From positions 5,957,001 to 6,021,000 of the forward strand of contig JAGUCH010000008.1 in NCBI GenBank assembly GCA_019096065.1: a stretch of 64,000 nt of DNA, written 5' to 3'. Position numbers and translations under genes: made by a program. Shown here in pieces: positions 1 through 12,176 of this stretch. The stretch is from Paracyclopina nana (taxonomy: Eukaryota; Arthropoda; Copepoda; Cyclopoida; Cyclopettidae). The notes beneath the pieces are model-generated. The model worked only from the letters and a program-made list of their open reading frames with translations. It was not told where the DNA came from and searched no databases. How positions within the stretch are numbered: position 1 is the first letter of the stretch; every line of letters starts with the position of its first letter.

Positions 1-3
1 TCC

Positions 4-9
4 TTTATT
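4..9 (-). terminator. possible poly(A) signal of the Ig-domain gene
   Basis: AATAAA on the minus strand, about 635 nt beyond the stop at 644. No AATAAA or ATTAAA was seen on the minus strand between it and the stop, so 10-643 is read as 3' UTR. I see no coding exon in that stretch. The cleavage site would lie at or beyond the window edge. Confidence 0.3.
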
Positions 10-643
10 TTCTCTAAAGTCAAGGTAAATTCACCGAAAAAGTTGTTTTTGTATTTGGGGAAAATGCGCAGTTTTGATTATTCAGTACATGTTTGATGTT
101 TTCGTTTTCGTTTTTGTTACAAATTACAGCAATAATAATAAATTCTGTAGTTGAGATTTCTTGCAATGTAGTTTGGGTGACATTAATAATACATATGGGG
201 GTATGCACATTATTGATGATAATTAAAGAAGCTCGAGCAAAAATGGAACTAATAATCATATGAATAATATGAGGAAATGTGACTTCTTCTTCTTCATTAG
301 AGTTTCAGCTGTTTGCTTACAAAAACCACGTGGTTTTGTTTACTTTAGCTTGTTGATGTCGGAGGGCAAAAAACAAACATTGTTTTTTTTGTATCATTTG
401 GGGCGGGACTCAGACTTTCAGAAAAGTGTGAAAGCAAGCTATTTTTAAATGTATTATTCCTCATGCCATTTTTAGTGTAAAGAATTAGCTGAAAACTGAA
501 TTCATGGTCATTCTGCACTCACAAGAAGCACTCTCACTTTTGAAGACTGGTTAAGGCATTTTCTCCTTAGTCACACAATTTAACCAGCTTTGCATTTTGT
601 AGCTGTCCAAAACTCAGCCTCAGTTTGTAGCTGCTGTTGTTGT

Positions 644-3600
644 TTACACTGGCGTATGCGCGCCATTGGACTTCTTGTCTGCATCAGCTGACTCAGCTGT
701 TTTAGTCTCAGCTGCGGCTGCTGGCTTTGACTCAACAACAACTGGCTTTGACTCTGCTTTCTTCTCAGGAGATTTCTCAGCTAATTTGCCTTTCTCTGGG
801 TCATCAAAAGCCTCCTTTTCTTCATCCAAAGGATCACCAGACTTGGCTAAAAAACGGCATTAATAGCATTTTTGCAGTAATCATAGAGGAATCATGAATA
901 TATTACTATTTCTCTTTCAAATATACAAAAATCAAAACAGAAAAGCGTGCAAAGCAATGGAAATATGAAAAGGAGAAACCGTCTGGCAGAATCCTCTATG
1001 ATTTGAAGCAAAAAAATGGTATTATGCAGTTTTGTAGCAAATTTGAATTTGAAATTTCGCGCGCTCTCCGAGTGGTGTTAAGTAAAATGTCAATTCCATT
1101 ATGCCAATAACCAGTAGTACAAGTGAAAGTGGTGGGTGAAAATTTGGTAGAAAGTGATAAGAAAGTTGCTGCTAAAACCATTTTTTTGCATCATAGAGGA
1201 TGATTTTTGGTGCCAAACCGTTCTTCCCATTCCATGATAATAATATTGATTACAAAAAGAACTACATCGAAAATATACAATCTGACCCTAAGTAAGTAGG
1301 ATCAAACTGTCTATTCTTTGTAAAAACATGCAAAAAGTTACCAGGATTCCATGCAAGAGTGTATTGCCATCTAGGGGCTAAAAATAACACCATAGAATAT
1401 CCAGCATGCAGTGAAATGAAAAACCCATGAATTAGTGAGATAAGAAGATGGGATGCAGTTTTTTTTCCACAGATACATAATTTCCTTACCAACTGGCTTA
1501 GCAATTTAAGCCTGTGTATTTTCTCGACGTTCCTCTTCAGGGAAGAAGAAATGTTAAGAAAAAGGAAAAGAGGAGAAAAAGCAAGAAGTGGTGAATCAAG
1601 GCCTATTTCAGGCCACGGTCATGCAATCAAGGTCAATTTTTTCACGGTCATCAACGAGGACAAGTTAGGAGAAAACAAAACGATTCGCGAATTCGCAATG
1701 ATAAAAGCAAGCGAGAAATGAAAAAAAAATCAACAATAGAAATTGACATACCTGCAAAGCAGAGAATTCCTTTGACTCTTGCAAAGACTGTAATGCCCAG
1801 AACGACGACAATGATGATAACCAAGATAACAATGCCGACCACAGGTCCACTAGCGCCCTCTGCAATGAAAAAATAAAATAAAATTAGTAAAAACATTTAA
1901 AGGTCATTGAAAAAAATTCTTTTAGATAGAAAGCATGCTCAAGGGAGTAGAAATCAAATCATGGTGTTAACATTTTACTTCTACTGGAAATCTACCAATC
2001 AGCTTCTTCATTCTGATTGGTCCAAACTAAGAAAGTAAACAAAATTGGCGGGCCTTTGCAGCAAAAGTCACCACTTACCCCCCAAGTTAGCCACAGTAGG
2101 CATGCCAATACTACCAGAACCTGAAATATCATTATGTTTGCCATGATGTGGTGAAAAACAGTGAGACTAGCAATGAACATGACTGATCATGCTTTTGTTG
2201 ACATTTATGTAGAGTACAATGTGCAATAATAACATAGTACTAGTCCAGTCGAATGTGGAAGCTAAATGTCCTAAATTGTCTGTGTAATGGATCTACATAA
2301 AATTGTACAGGACTTGCAAAAAGTAGACAAGAAAAGCCACCAAAAGAGCCAAAAATAGGCATTTCCCCTGATTTACCTGCAGGTGGTTGATCTGAGAGTG
2401 CCAATTGGAATCCATAAGAGGCACTGCCAATTTGATTGGTCACCTCAAGTGAGTATGGCTTTCCTGCCATTTCCGAGTCCATGTCAAAGCTGAGCTCAAC
2501 AGTGTATTCGCCCTCAAGGTCCTGCAAAGATTTTAAGCTTTTTAAAATGGCCTTTAGGAAATTACCACAAATTGGTTTTTACCCCATCATTAAATTGACT
2601 AGATGTGAACTTTTGGTCAATGGAAGAAGCTCCAACTGGAACTGAGACTCCACCAAGGGACCAATGGCCTTCAGAAGGTCTTGGATTGGCCCTAAACTTG
2701 ATCCTGATTTCATTCTTTTGTCCCTCTTTCATTCCATAGAATGTCTCGGAGACTGGCTTCTCTTGTGGCTTAACTGAAAGACACAATTAATGCAAAAATG
2801 TGAAATCATGGTGTTGACATTTTACTTGTGCCAAAAATCAACCAGTCTCAGCTGTCACTTACATTCGAGGTTGAGATCAACCTTGGCCCAATTGGCCTCA
2901 TCCTCAATGGCTTGCAGAGAGTATCCAAGGTGCACAACCTCACATTTGAGCTCTTGCCCACTGTGCTTAGGATCAGCATTGAACTCCAAGGTGCTGATGT
3001 ACTTGGGCCTGCCTTCTGGATCAGACTCTTCTCTGGATTGGATGTTGGCTGAGAGCAAAGTGGTGCCAATGTACCATTTGAAAGTGGCTGCGGGTCTGGC
3101 GCCAACTGCCACACAATCCACATATTTCTGCCTCTCCTCATCCAGATTCATGGCAATGGAGTTGAACACAGGTTCACCATCCATCTCCAGATGGACATCT
3201 GAAGGTGGAACTGCTACAATAACCTCCACTTTGCCGGTGCCCACTTCAAAGTTGCCCTCAAGAGTCTTGCCTGAGATGGAACACTCCCATTCACCATTGT
3301 CTGTGTCCCTGATGTCGGTGATCTTCATGCCACAGTCGTTTTCGCTGATCGAATGCTGAACAATTCGACCATCATATCTGCAAAAAATTGATTGTGCTCA
3401 GTTCTCTGTTTTCAGACATTGCCATGTGCAGCAAAAAAATTGAGAAACTAGGAGCTTGAATTCAAAGGCAAAGTTACTCCACAAAATGTTCAGAGCAAAA
3501 TGTAGTCAAGAAATTTTGAATGATAGGCTAACTTCTTTTCATTCTGGAATAGGTTAAATAATTCAAAGAAAAATGGTATCTTAAATAAATCACTCACGAT

Positions 3601-3760
3601 GCTCCCTTGACCATAGAATAGGTCTTTCCTTTGGATCCTGGAGACCGGAATGAACATGCTGCCACTGGCACATCTGATGTGCAAATCAGCTCTACTTGGT
3701 CACCTTCTTTCACTGTGACTTCTTGGTGATTTTGTTGGATGATCTTCACTGAATGGACTC
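644..3760 (-). CDS. Three-Ig single-pass membrane protein, exons 2-8
   Basis: Seven exons read on the minus strand: 3760-3598, 3377-2863, 2773-2583, 2521-2377, 2120-2079, 1859-1752 and 846-644 (stop TAA). All have GT donors and AG acceptors, and the phases chain without a break. Joined to the exon at 28060-28114 the product is 473 aa. It contains three Ig-like domains: the first has ELIC and a DNGEWEC motif, the second CVAVG and LKCEV, and the third ends in YSLEVTNQIGSASYGF. A 42-nt linker exon, a strongly hydrophobic helix (VVGIVILVIIIVVVLGITVF) and a roughly 70-residue cytoplasmic tail rich in Lys, Glu, Ala and Pro follow. This layout fits a cell-surface adhesion or recognition molecule, with the Ig domains outside the cell. 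I do not recognise a specific orthologue, and the tail shows no kinase or ITIM-type motif. The domain reading is firm; the function is unknown. Confidence 0.85.
991..1203. repeat. Foldback (MITE-like) element in the last intron of the Ig gene
   Basis: Inverted arms of about 35 bp at 991-1029 and 1170-1203 share CCTCTATGAT and GCAAAAAAATGGT. The left arm has five extra bases between these two blocks. The arms enclose about 140 bp without a reading frame. A third copy of the AATCATAGAGG end lies at 880-890. The whole sits inside the 847-1751 intron, which otherwise holds nothing I can identify. A non-autonomous DNA transposon is the likeliest explanation. Confidence 0.5.
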
Positions 3761-6700
3761 CTGCAATGAGAAATAAAGCCAGATTTTAGTCCACTGCATT
3801 CTTGGAGTGCATCTTTCTGCTGAGACATCTTGATTGCACATTGCACTTATGACATCAATTCCACCTCAGTGATTTGAGGGTGGGAAAAAATCACAACCAA
3901 TTAGCAAGTCAAGTGGGTTTGTAGAAATAAAAATGTTTCCTCACAATCCAAGCTCAACACTCCTCCCTTCTTTGTAAAAAAAAAACTTTGCTTACTTATC
4001 TTTCTGTCTGTAATGTTATTCAGGCGGAATTGCAAATTAGGGGGGGATTGTTGCCAGAACAAATGGGTTTGATGCTGAATTTTTGCTAGCTGGTCTCACA
4101 TTTCCCTCCTCATTTCCCCCTGTGTCATGTGAGTGCATCAACTTGCATAAAACAGGGTGCTCCACATCCCCCAAAATAGATAGAACAGGGTGACTAACTA
4201 TGCCAAAACCTCCCCCACCCCCTAGTAGTTAGTTGGTCAGATGTGTCAAAGACAGTGGAACATGCGTGGATGTACCCTGGGGGCATGAAAGCCTCTTCAT
4301 TCTTATTTGCAGGAAATTGCTTGTCAATTGGGCTTTTTTGGGGCTTAGCAGCATTACAACTCACTGAAGAGAGAGCCTTAATTTCATGCTATGCTTATCA
4401 AAGTCACAAAGTGTTAACATCAAAGTTAAAAAGCTCCTCATAATTTTTTGACGCTGTTCACAATTTTTGGATGAACAACTTGTTTGCAACAAATTAATAA
4501 CTTTTGAGACTTGATTGAGCAAATTCGGATTTGATCTCACCACTTGACAATTAAATTGTACGCCTTAATAAGACAACTTATCAACTTATCGATAAGCAGG
4601 GTATTTTGGTATCAGAAAACCATATTTTGGGTATGAGCCAAGAAAGTGAGCACAAAGCTTCTCTCAGAAAATGATGTCTTTTGTAATTATCTGCAAGTTG
4701 CCATGTGTGGGTTGTCAGCAAAACTAGGAGGGAAGCTTGACAAGGAGTGTTGTGAGAGCAAATAATAATAATTTGGCTGCATAACAATATTATTACAGCA
4801 CAAAAGAACCCAAAATTAATCGCCTACTGATCAATCATGAGGTGCGAAAATTATAGAAAAGTCAGCACCAATGAGAAAATAATTGATACCCCTGGATTTA
4901 TACTGCAATATACTATATCGGGGTGAAACACAAAGCATAGAGGAAAATGGGAACAAATACAAGGATTTGTCATTTGTGTAAGTGAAACTCTTGAAAACAT
5001 CCCAGATTTTCACACTAGATTTGAGATGCACATCAGTTTAAGTAAATTTCTAGTTATGCCAGAGCGTTGCGTGTCCAAAATGTGGCTAGACTTCAATTAG
5101 CAAAAGTAATTTACGACATTAATTGATTCCCATATGGATAGATCCATTGCAAAATCATTAATTTTCCATCCTTTGTTACCCATACAATGCTCATCTCAGT
5201 AAATTGCACTGCTTATCAACTAATTTCAGCACCGAAAATTGAAGTAAACACAATTTTATTGACATGCAATGTTGACAAACTTGGATTTGCTCAATCTAGT
5301 CTCACTTTTGATTGATTTGTTTCAAACAAGTTGTTTATATCAAAATTGTAAAATGCATCAAAAATAATCTCTGGTTTGTTGCAGCGCTAGAAAATTAAAA
5401 ATCAATGTTTGAGTGTTAGGCGAAAAATTCGAGTGGACACTCTGTATATCCAAATTAATGGATTCATTGGAGCGAAAAACCTTTGTGCAGATGCTCAAAT
5501 AATTTAGAAAATGGGCTCTCTTGGCTAATTGGAATTGACCGGTTCTTCTTGTTTGTCCCTTTTAAATTATTGCACCCAGAGCAATTTGTCCAAGTGCCAT
5601 TCCATCAAATGGGCAATATTTTATGCTGCACCAGCAAATGCAATTTGACATGTTTTATTGGAATTTGCATTTGGAATCAATACTCTATGCTACACTAGGA
5701 TAACAGCTGGTAAAGAACAGCTCATTACCAATTCTGGCACCCATCTTTGGCAGAAATTCCCCAGGGAAAAAAGAAAGTTTTCCCCCTGTATTTTTTAGGT
5801 AGAAGTCTCCCAACTTTTTTTCTGCTCAATGAGAGTATCAATCAGCAAATGATCAAACTTTTTCATAGATTTCTAGCTTAGCAAATTATATTTTCCCCTG
5901 GTTTTAAAAAGATACACATGGCTGATTTTTTTCACTATTGACCACATACAGTAAACATTACGGACGAAGCTTCTTTCTTGTGAAAAATGAGGTCAGTAGA
6001 GATTTAAAGCTCACAGTTATATTTTAAAAAATTATACCAAATCTAGTATTTCTCAATTTTACAATTGCCATCAGTATTATTTTTGTAGCGCCATAAGAGG
6101 TAGTGGTATTTTTATGATTGTTATTTGGTTGTTCTCTCCTCATTTTGGGGGGAATATATGATGATATGGAGCAAAGGGGGAAGGCAACAAATCCCACACA
6201 GAAGAAGGATCAAAATAAAGCCTGAGTAAACAGAAGAAGGAGCCATTATTTATCAGCTATCCAGTAAGCAGAAAAAATGGAAATATTATAACTGAACTGA
6301 ATTATGTCACTGCTATCCAGTAGTTATTCCCAGATGCGTTATCAGCTCATAATTATGTCACTCCTTTTACTAACGTCCCAATAACAAAGATAACTAACAT
6401 AATTTAAAATGAAAAAATAACTTTTCAATTTTTTCAAAAATACTGAATTTATGGTGCATTTCTGCTGAAATTGTTTGGCCAATAATTTATGGTGATTTTT
6501 GACCTTTTGTAGGCACTGTTGGCCATAGTGGAATATTTCATTATCAGTGAGCAGCACAATTGAGTTTCCTATGACGCGGGACACACTGTCTGGCATCATC
6601 ACAGTGTGGCAGCATCATTTTTCATCCTCTCACCCCCATTGTGGCTAATGCAGAGCTAGAATCATCATGGGAATTAGTTCCATTTACATACATTTTGCAA

Positions 6701-7313
6701 CAATGGAAGAAGAAGAGCCAAAAACGTGCATAAAATAACACAGATAACTTTTTTGACAACAGCGTGTATATATTCATTGTTTTTCTTGTCAAATTGCAAC
6801 GAGTTGCGGTTTTCCGCTTTCCCAGGCGGAAATTTACGGTTAAACCGAATTTTGGACCTGACCAAAATCTAAAGCAAAAAGCTAGGAAAAAACGACTCCA
6901 CTTTCAATTAAAGCAGGTATCTGTGGTTGTAGCTTCTTCTGCAGCAAAGATGATTTCACAGAATCGCTGCAGAGCTCCTTGATGAAATGGCAAAATAAGG
7001 GGAACAAAATATGGATGACAAAGAACATTTTGGCGCCAAAAATGCAGAATGTGCAATTTTGATATCCCACTGCGTCATATACTATAAGTATATAGTGCGG
7101 AAGCTTTAATATTTGCTATGACCTCAATAATAAAGCATTTGCTAGATGAGGCAACGAAAATTATTGAGCGGCAATTCAACAGGAAATTCTCACCAAAAAT
7201 TAATATGATATGTCAATTCTTAATAGCAGCAAGTTTGATGGCAATAAGGTAGACCAATTTCAGGGGATATTTCAAGATCAACTATCAGAAGGATTGAATG
7301 AAAGTCGAAGTCA

Positions 7314-7362
7314 GGCGCCAGAAAGTCTAGACGAATTGTAACGGTTTTCTCGGACTGGCGCT
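7314..7362 (+). repeat. Copy 1 of dispersed GTCTAGAC/TAACGG repeat
   Basis: About 49 bp with GGCGCCA at the left end, GTCTAGAC in the middle, TAACGGTTTTC after it and TGGCGCT at the right end. The same words recur in the same order and spacing at 8166, 8557 and, inverted, 23898. Confidence 0.6.
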
Positions 7363-8165
7363 AGTCAATAGAAAGGACCAGCAAGGCTGAATTCAAGCTA
7401 TTAAGAGTGCAGGACAATTGCTTACTATAAGCAGTATAATTAAGAGAAGCAGACTTGGTGACCTATTTTCCTGCAAGCAGCAATCAAATCATAAAAAATA
7501 CAAGCAAGTACGTAGGGAAACGTGAGCTGGTGTTCTTATAGCGCAGAAAGATAAAAAGGTTCTTCTTATAAGTTGGCCTTTCAAGTCATTAAGCCACTTA
7601 CAAGGCTTCTCACTTTCATGAGAATTGCAGTTTTCTCTAGTTTGTCGCCAAAATACTCCCATTTTGTAATAAGACAGCCTATGCAGGCAAAAGTTTTGCC
7701 AATATGGAAGGCAAATGCAAAAAGATGCTCAATCTTGCTCACATTGAGAGAAAAACAGAGGAAGGAAGAAGTGCTTTCCCTCAGCTAAGCCAGCTAGGTT
7801 ATGCAAAAAAGTAAAGGAATTTCTTGGCTGCTTTCAGTAGCAAAAGGGGATCTTCAATAATGTGGTGTGGAGCTGTGGTGGCTTGAACACACTTGTTTGC
7901 TTTCCTTTTACTATTTTAGGGCGGTTTGGACTCGTCTTGCAGCAATTTCGCACTCCAGGGAAGGAAGGTGGGAGTAGAAAGGAGCTTTCTTTAGCACCCA
8001 GACGCCATTAGACCGGTCTAAAATGGTTTCTGGAACCTGCATGAGTTCAAAACCGACTCTCCTATCTTTTAACTGCCTACATTTCCCCCAATACGGGGCT
8101 CAATCCTCTGAATTTGGGAGCAAAATGGGGCAAATCTTAAGAAAATGGCGGCAGAAAATACTGAC

Positions 8166-8215
8166 GGCGCCTGAATGTCTAGACAAGCTCTAACGGTTTC
8201 ATTGCTCTGGGGCCA
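8166..8215 (+). repeat. Copy 2 of dispersed GTCTAGAC/TAACGG repeat
   Basis: GGCGCC, then GTCTAGACAAG, then TCTAACGGTTTC, then a degenerate right end, GGGGCCA. Same order and spacing as the other three copies. Confidence 0.6.
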
Positions 8216-8556
8216 AGCAATAAAACCTTAATAAAAGCAATCTGATGAAGTTAATGAAGGCCAAGATGGTAATTGGTGACAGCTGTCAACTGATACTGAG
8301 TCAAGGCCAACAAAAAGGCCAAGTGGCCTTTCATCAAGAGTTGGCATGTCCCAGAGGAGCCTTCAAGGATGGTGTGGCCTTGTAGCATCCCTCCCAAGGC
8401 CATATTTTGCTTTCTTCGTCATCCCAAGGTCTATTTTGGCCTTCAAGGCCAACAACCTATCACAGCAGATGGGAAAACTTTTGGCCTTCTCTGCCATTTC
8501 TGAATCTAGAAGCTTCTCTTTCAGAAGAATGCCCCACAGGATAAAATAAAAGTGAT

Positions 8557-8606
8557 GGCACCAGGCAGTCTAGACAGTGCATGCTATAACGGTTTTCTTG
8601 GCGCCA
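8557..8606 (+). repeat. Copy 3 of dispersed GTCTAGAC/TAACGG repeat
   Basis: GGCACCA at the left, GTCTAGAC, TATAACGGTTTTC, then an intact TTGGCGCCAA palindrome at the right end. Confidence 0.6.
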
Positions 8607-11600
8607 AGTGCACACAAATTGTAAACAAAGAAACGTTGATCGATTCCATATATGATAAGAAGGTAGAAGAGTAAAATTTCTGATATAAAATCGACAGTGA
8701 TGAATGCTGACAAATGGGAAATAATCCAAGTTCAACGCATAATCTATCACAGTAGGAAAAACTGGAGCAAAACCATGTCTTTAATTAAAGATGTCTCAAC
8801 AGAAAAAACAAGAATTGTTAGCTAGCTGCTTGAAAATAGCAACCTTTTGTTATCAGAAGACAGAAGATGGAAAGTTTTCCTCTAAGTTCTTGAGAATTAT
8901 TCAAGAAAGTTTGCTCCCCTTGCTTTAGCAGTAGCAAACCCTCTTTTGTTGCTGAAATAATGGCTCAAATGAGGATGCTCTACCACTTCCACAGTACAAG
9001 TAAGTAGACATCAGTGGATTTTCATACAATATGCACCAGCAGTGAGTCATCCTGATATCTACAGATTTTCCTTTTTCTGGCATTGGCATGATTAGTATCT
9101 TTCCATGCTTCTGATGATATAAAGAGCTCTTAGTCTACACATTTTTCTCCTTCTTAATAGACTCTTAAAAGAAAAGGAGTTATTTTTGCAATGATGTAAA
9201 ATGTAAAAGCTAAATTCCGCTTAGCTTTATTTCCTGTCACCATAAAGATAGGAGTAGAGATTCAATTCTTCCACAGATTTCTACTTAGCCCCTCGAGGGC
9301 TCTTCATAGATAGCTGCTGAAGGGGATTTTCAACCCCTGCCCTGGCTGCTTGTACCTCAATCAAGTTTGTGTCTAACAAGCTTTTATTGGCAGTTTATGT
9401 GAAGTAATTCAAACTAGTGGAGACATTTTTGGAGGATTTACAGGGTGGCAATTTATAGCCCTCACATTTCTCCACTACATACGTATAGTACAAGGGAGAA
9501 TTTATGGTGACTGAGCTTGAACTCCCCATTTTTCAATTAAATCCAGGATTTACACTCCTATAGCACTCTATAAGGTGAGAAAGTAGACATCTGTGATTAC
9601 TGCATGAGTGACAATTTCCCAATTAAAATTATTGCCATGCCGAAAATTGATTTGGGTCCACAACTACATCAATTTCGATAACAAAACATAATTTTCTAAA
9701 GAGTTCTAAAAACTGTGCATAAAAAAGTTTAAAATTAAAGAACTTTTCCTATTTATAATTAATGGCGACAGTCCTAGCCAAAATTCAGCTATGCATTGGG
9801 TCCATAATGCATTGTGACAAAATAAATAGTTTTCCGATTTTCATTCTAGTTCACTCAAAGACATTCAGAAACGCATTGACTTATATAGCTTTACAAACCA
9901 ATTAAAGCAATTTTTCAACAACTTATTTATGACTGCTCAACCCCAAAATCCTATTATGCATTGGGTCAACACTTGAAGAAAGAGTAAGAGGTCAAAAATG
10001 GAAAAACAAATCCCCAAGGGGTTTTACAATTTCTTTCTTGAGTGGAAACAGGGGTAGGGATTCTTGACCCTCCTGCGGTGTGTGGTAAAAGGGCAGAGGG
10101 TTAATGCATGCATAAAGCCTCAGCAAGAAAGAGATGATGGCATCGTTGCTCAAGAAGCCGTGAAATATGATGTGAATTATGTGCAACAATTCCCTGGAAA
10201 AGTAGAAGATCAGCCACAGAAATTGATCTTCTTCTCCTTCACAATCCATCAAATATCTTACTTTAGCAGAAATCGGCTGATTTTGTTTGAAAACATAATG
10301 ACATGATTTTGCACTTTTTCTCCCCTTTGAGTCAGTTGGCGCGCAGTTTTCCATTTTATAGGCCAGCAGCCAATGATTCTTGCAAATTTTTGCAATGCTC
10401 CAAAATCAATACCACATCTGTCCCTTTGAAAAATGGCAACAACGGTTGCTGGGTATATGGTCATAAGTTTGCAATTTGAGACAGCTAATGGCCATGGCCA
10501 TAAAGTCCTGCTAAAAGTTCTGTTTGCAACAACTCCAATCTTGGATATATCTATACATGGATTTGACACATGAGTAGAGGGGTAAAAAGTTGGACATGGC
10601 ATGCATGGTTGTGACTGCTCTGAATCTCATTTTTTGCCTATGTCAATACTTTGTAAGTAATTGATAAGCAGAGCTTGGTTACTAAAATATTCATTTTGAG
10701 GCTTCAATGTTTCATGATAGCTGATTCCCTATCCCTAGTTTACCTTTATTTATCATTTTATAATGATAAAAACTGTCTACGAAAATTACCATTGAAAAAA
10801 TTGGTCTTTAAAGAAAAAAAGCAGTGAAAATTCAAAAAATGTTTTTATGAACATTTGTCCCCCAGAACAAAAAAAAACTCAAAATGCCATGAAAAAATAG
10901 CTTATACCAAAGTCATAGAAAGCTGTGGGTGACCACAGATATCATACTTTCTATCAGGTCATGAATACTAAAATATCAGCTTTTATGATGTTGTACCCTT
11001 GGTCATTAAACCTGATGGCTTTTTTATTACTCAGCCATGGCTGCTGCATTATAAGCAAAAGTAGAGAGCTGTGGAAGTTTTGCGCATTCTACCCTCTCCC
11101 GATTAACCTCTCCCTTCTTCATCATGAGGAGGATTTTGGTCCATTTTATAGCCACAATTTTCTCACCAGAGAATATTGAACATTCAAGGCAAAAAAGTTG
11201 GCTGTCTTACCTAGAATATTTGAGAAAGAGACAGTGTTTACTTTTTGTCACCCTTGTAATTATTGCTAGGCAAAACATTGCATGATTTACTTGAGTCTTT
11301 TTCATTTCCTGCACACGTGATCTCATTTGTAAAACTATACAGTGAAAAAGAGCATAATTTATGTCAAAAAAAGCAACTGACCAGCTGAAAAAGCTGAAAC
11401 TTTTTTTTTCTTGCCTCCAATTGTTTGGGAAAATAAAAAAACTCATATTTTCCTCCAAATTGTCGTGTTAGCTGCCTTCAGGAATTTTTTGTCAATGTAC
11501 ATGTATGCCCCACTTTTTGACTGTTTTTGTCATGTCAAGGTTGGATTGGCAAGTGACATTGACTGTTAAGGTCTGCAGATTCCTTTGTGAATACTGAGTG

Positions 11601-12146
11601 TAAAACATCAAGATTTCCACACATGTATCACAGCACGTACAACTACAGCTCTTTTTAAAGGTGCAGTTCGAAGTCAAAATAAACTTCACAATCAAATTAT
11701 GGTTACATTTTACTGTGCTGTTAACTAAAGCCATGAAAAGAGGAGAGTCAGCTGATGCGCGCGCTCGTGGGGGCAACGCGAGCGCGCTTTGATTGTTTAC
11801 GTTTTGATCATGGCATTGCGCGGCCCTGAAGTTATCATAAAGGAAAATTGTTTTATTGACCCCATAAAACCAGGTGGTCCAATTTAGCAAGAAGAAAACC
11901 TTGGAATTGATAACACACACAGCATAAAAGTCAATCACTTTTTGAGTTAAGCAGGTGCAAGGAAATCACAACTGCTGCAAAAGCAGAAGGTTCAGCTTTC
12001 ACTAAACACGCGTCAACTATGACAATAAGTTCATTAAGGGGATTGTCAAAATTTGACACTCTTGAGCAAATAATCAACACTATGCACAGAAGTAGAAGCT
12101 TAATTAACTAAGTGCGTATTGAAGAGTCAAAAAACAATAACAAAAG

Positions 12147-12176
12147 TCAGCTGACGCGCACGTGGTTCAGCTGACG
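12147..12176. promoter_or_regulatory. Paired TCAGCTGACG boxes around CACGTG
   Basis: Two identical TCAGCTGACG decamers start exactly 20 bp apart (12147 and 12167), with a CACGTG E-box between them. CAGCTG and CACGTG are bHLH-type sites. The 20-bp phasing places both boxes on the same face of the helix. A regulatory role is inferred; only the sequence words are seen. Confidence 0.35.

Noticed and set aside
4028-4240. Poly-pyrimidine and CCCCC-rich stretch near 4.1-4.2 kb as an extra exon region
   Set aside because: No frame between acceptor and donor candidates continues the Ig gene in phase. The 3760 exon joins the signal exon directly.
9992-10602. Pair of 114-120 codon minus-strand frames in the long intron
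   Set aside because: No domain, no signal peptide and no coding-like composition; the frames overlap and conflict.
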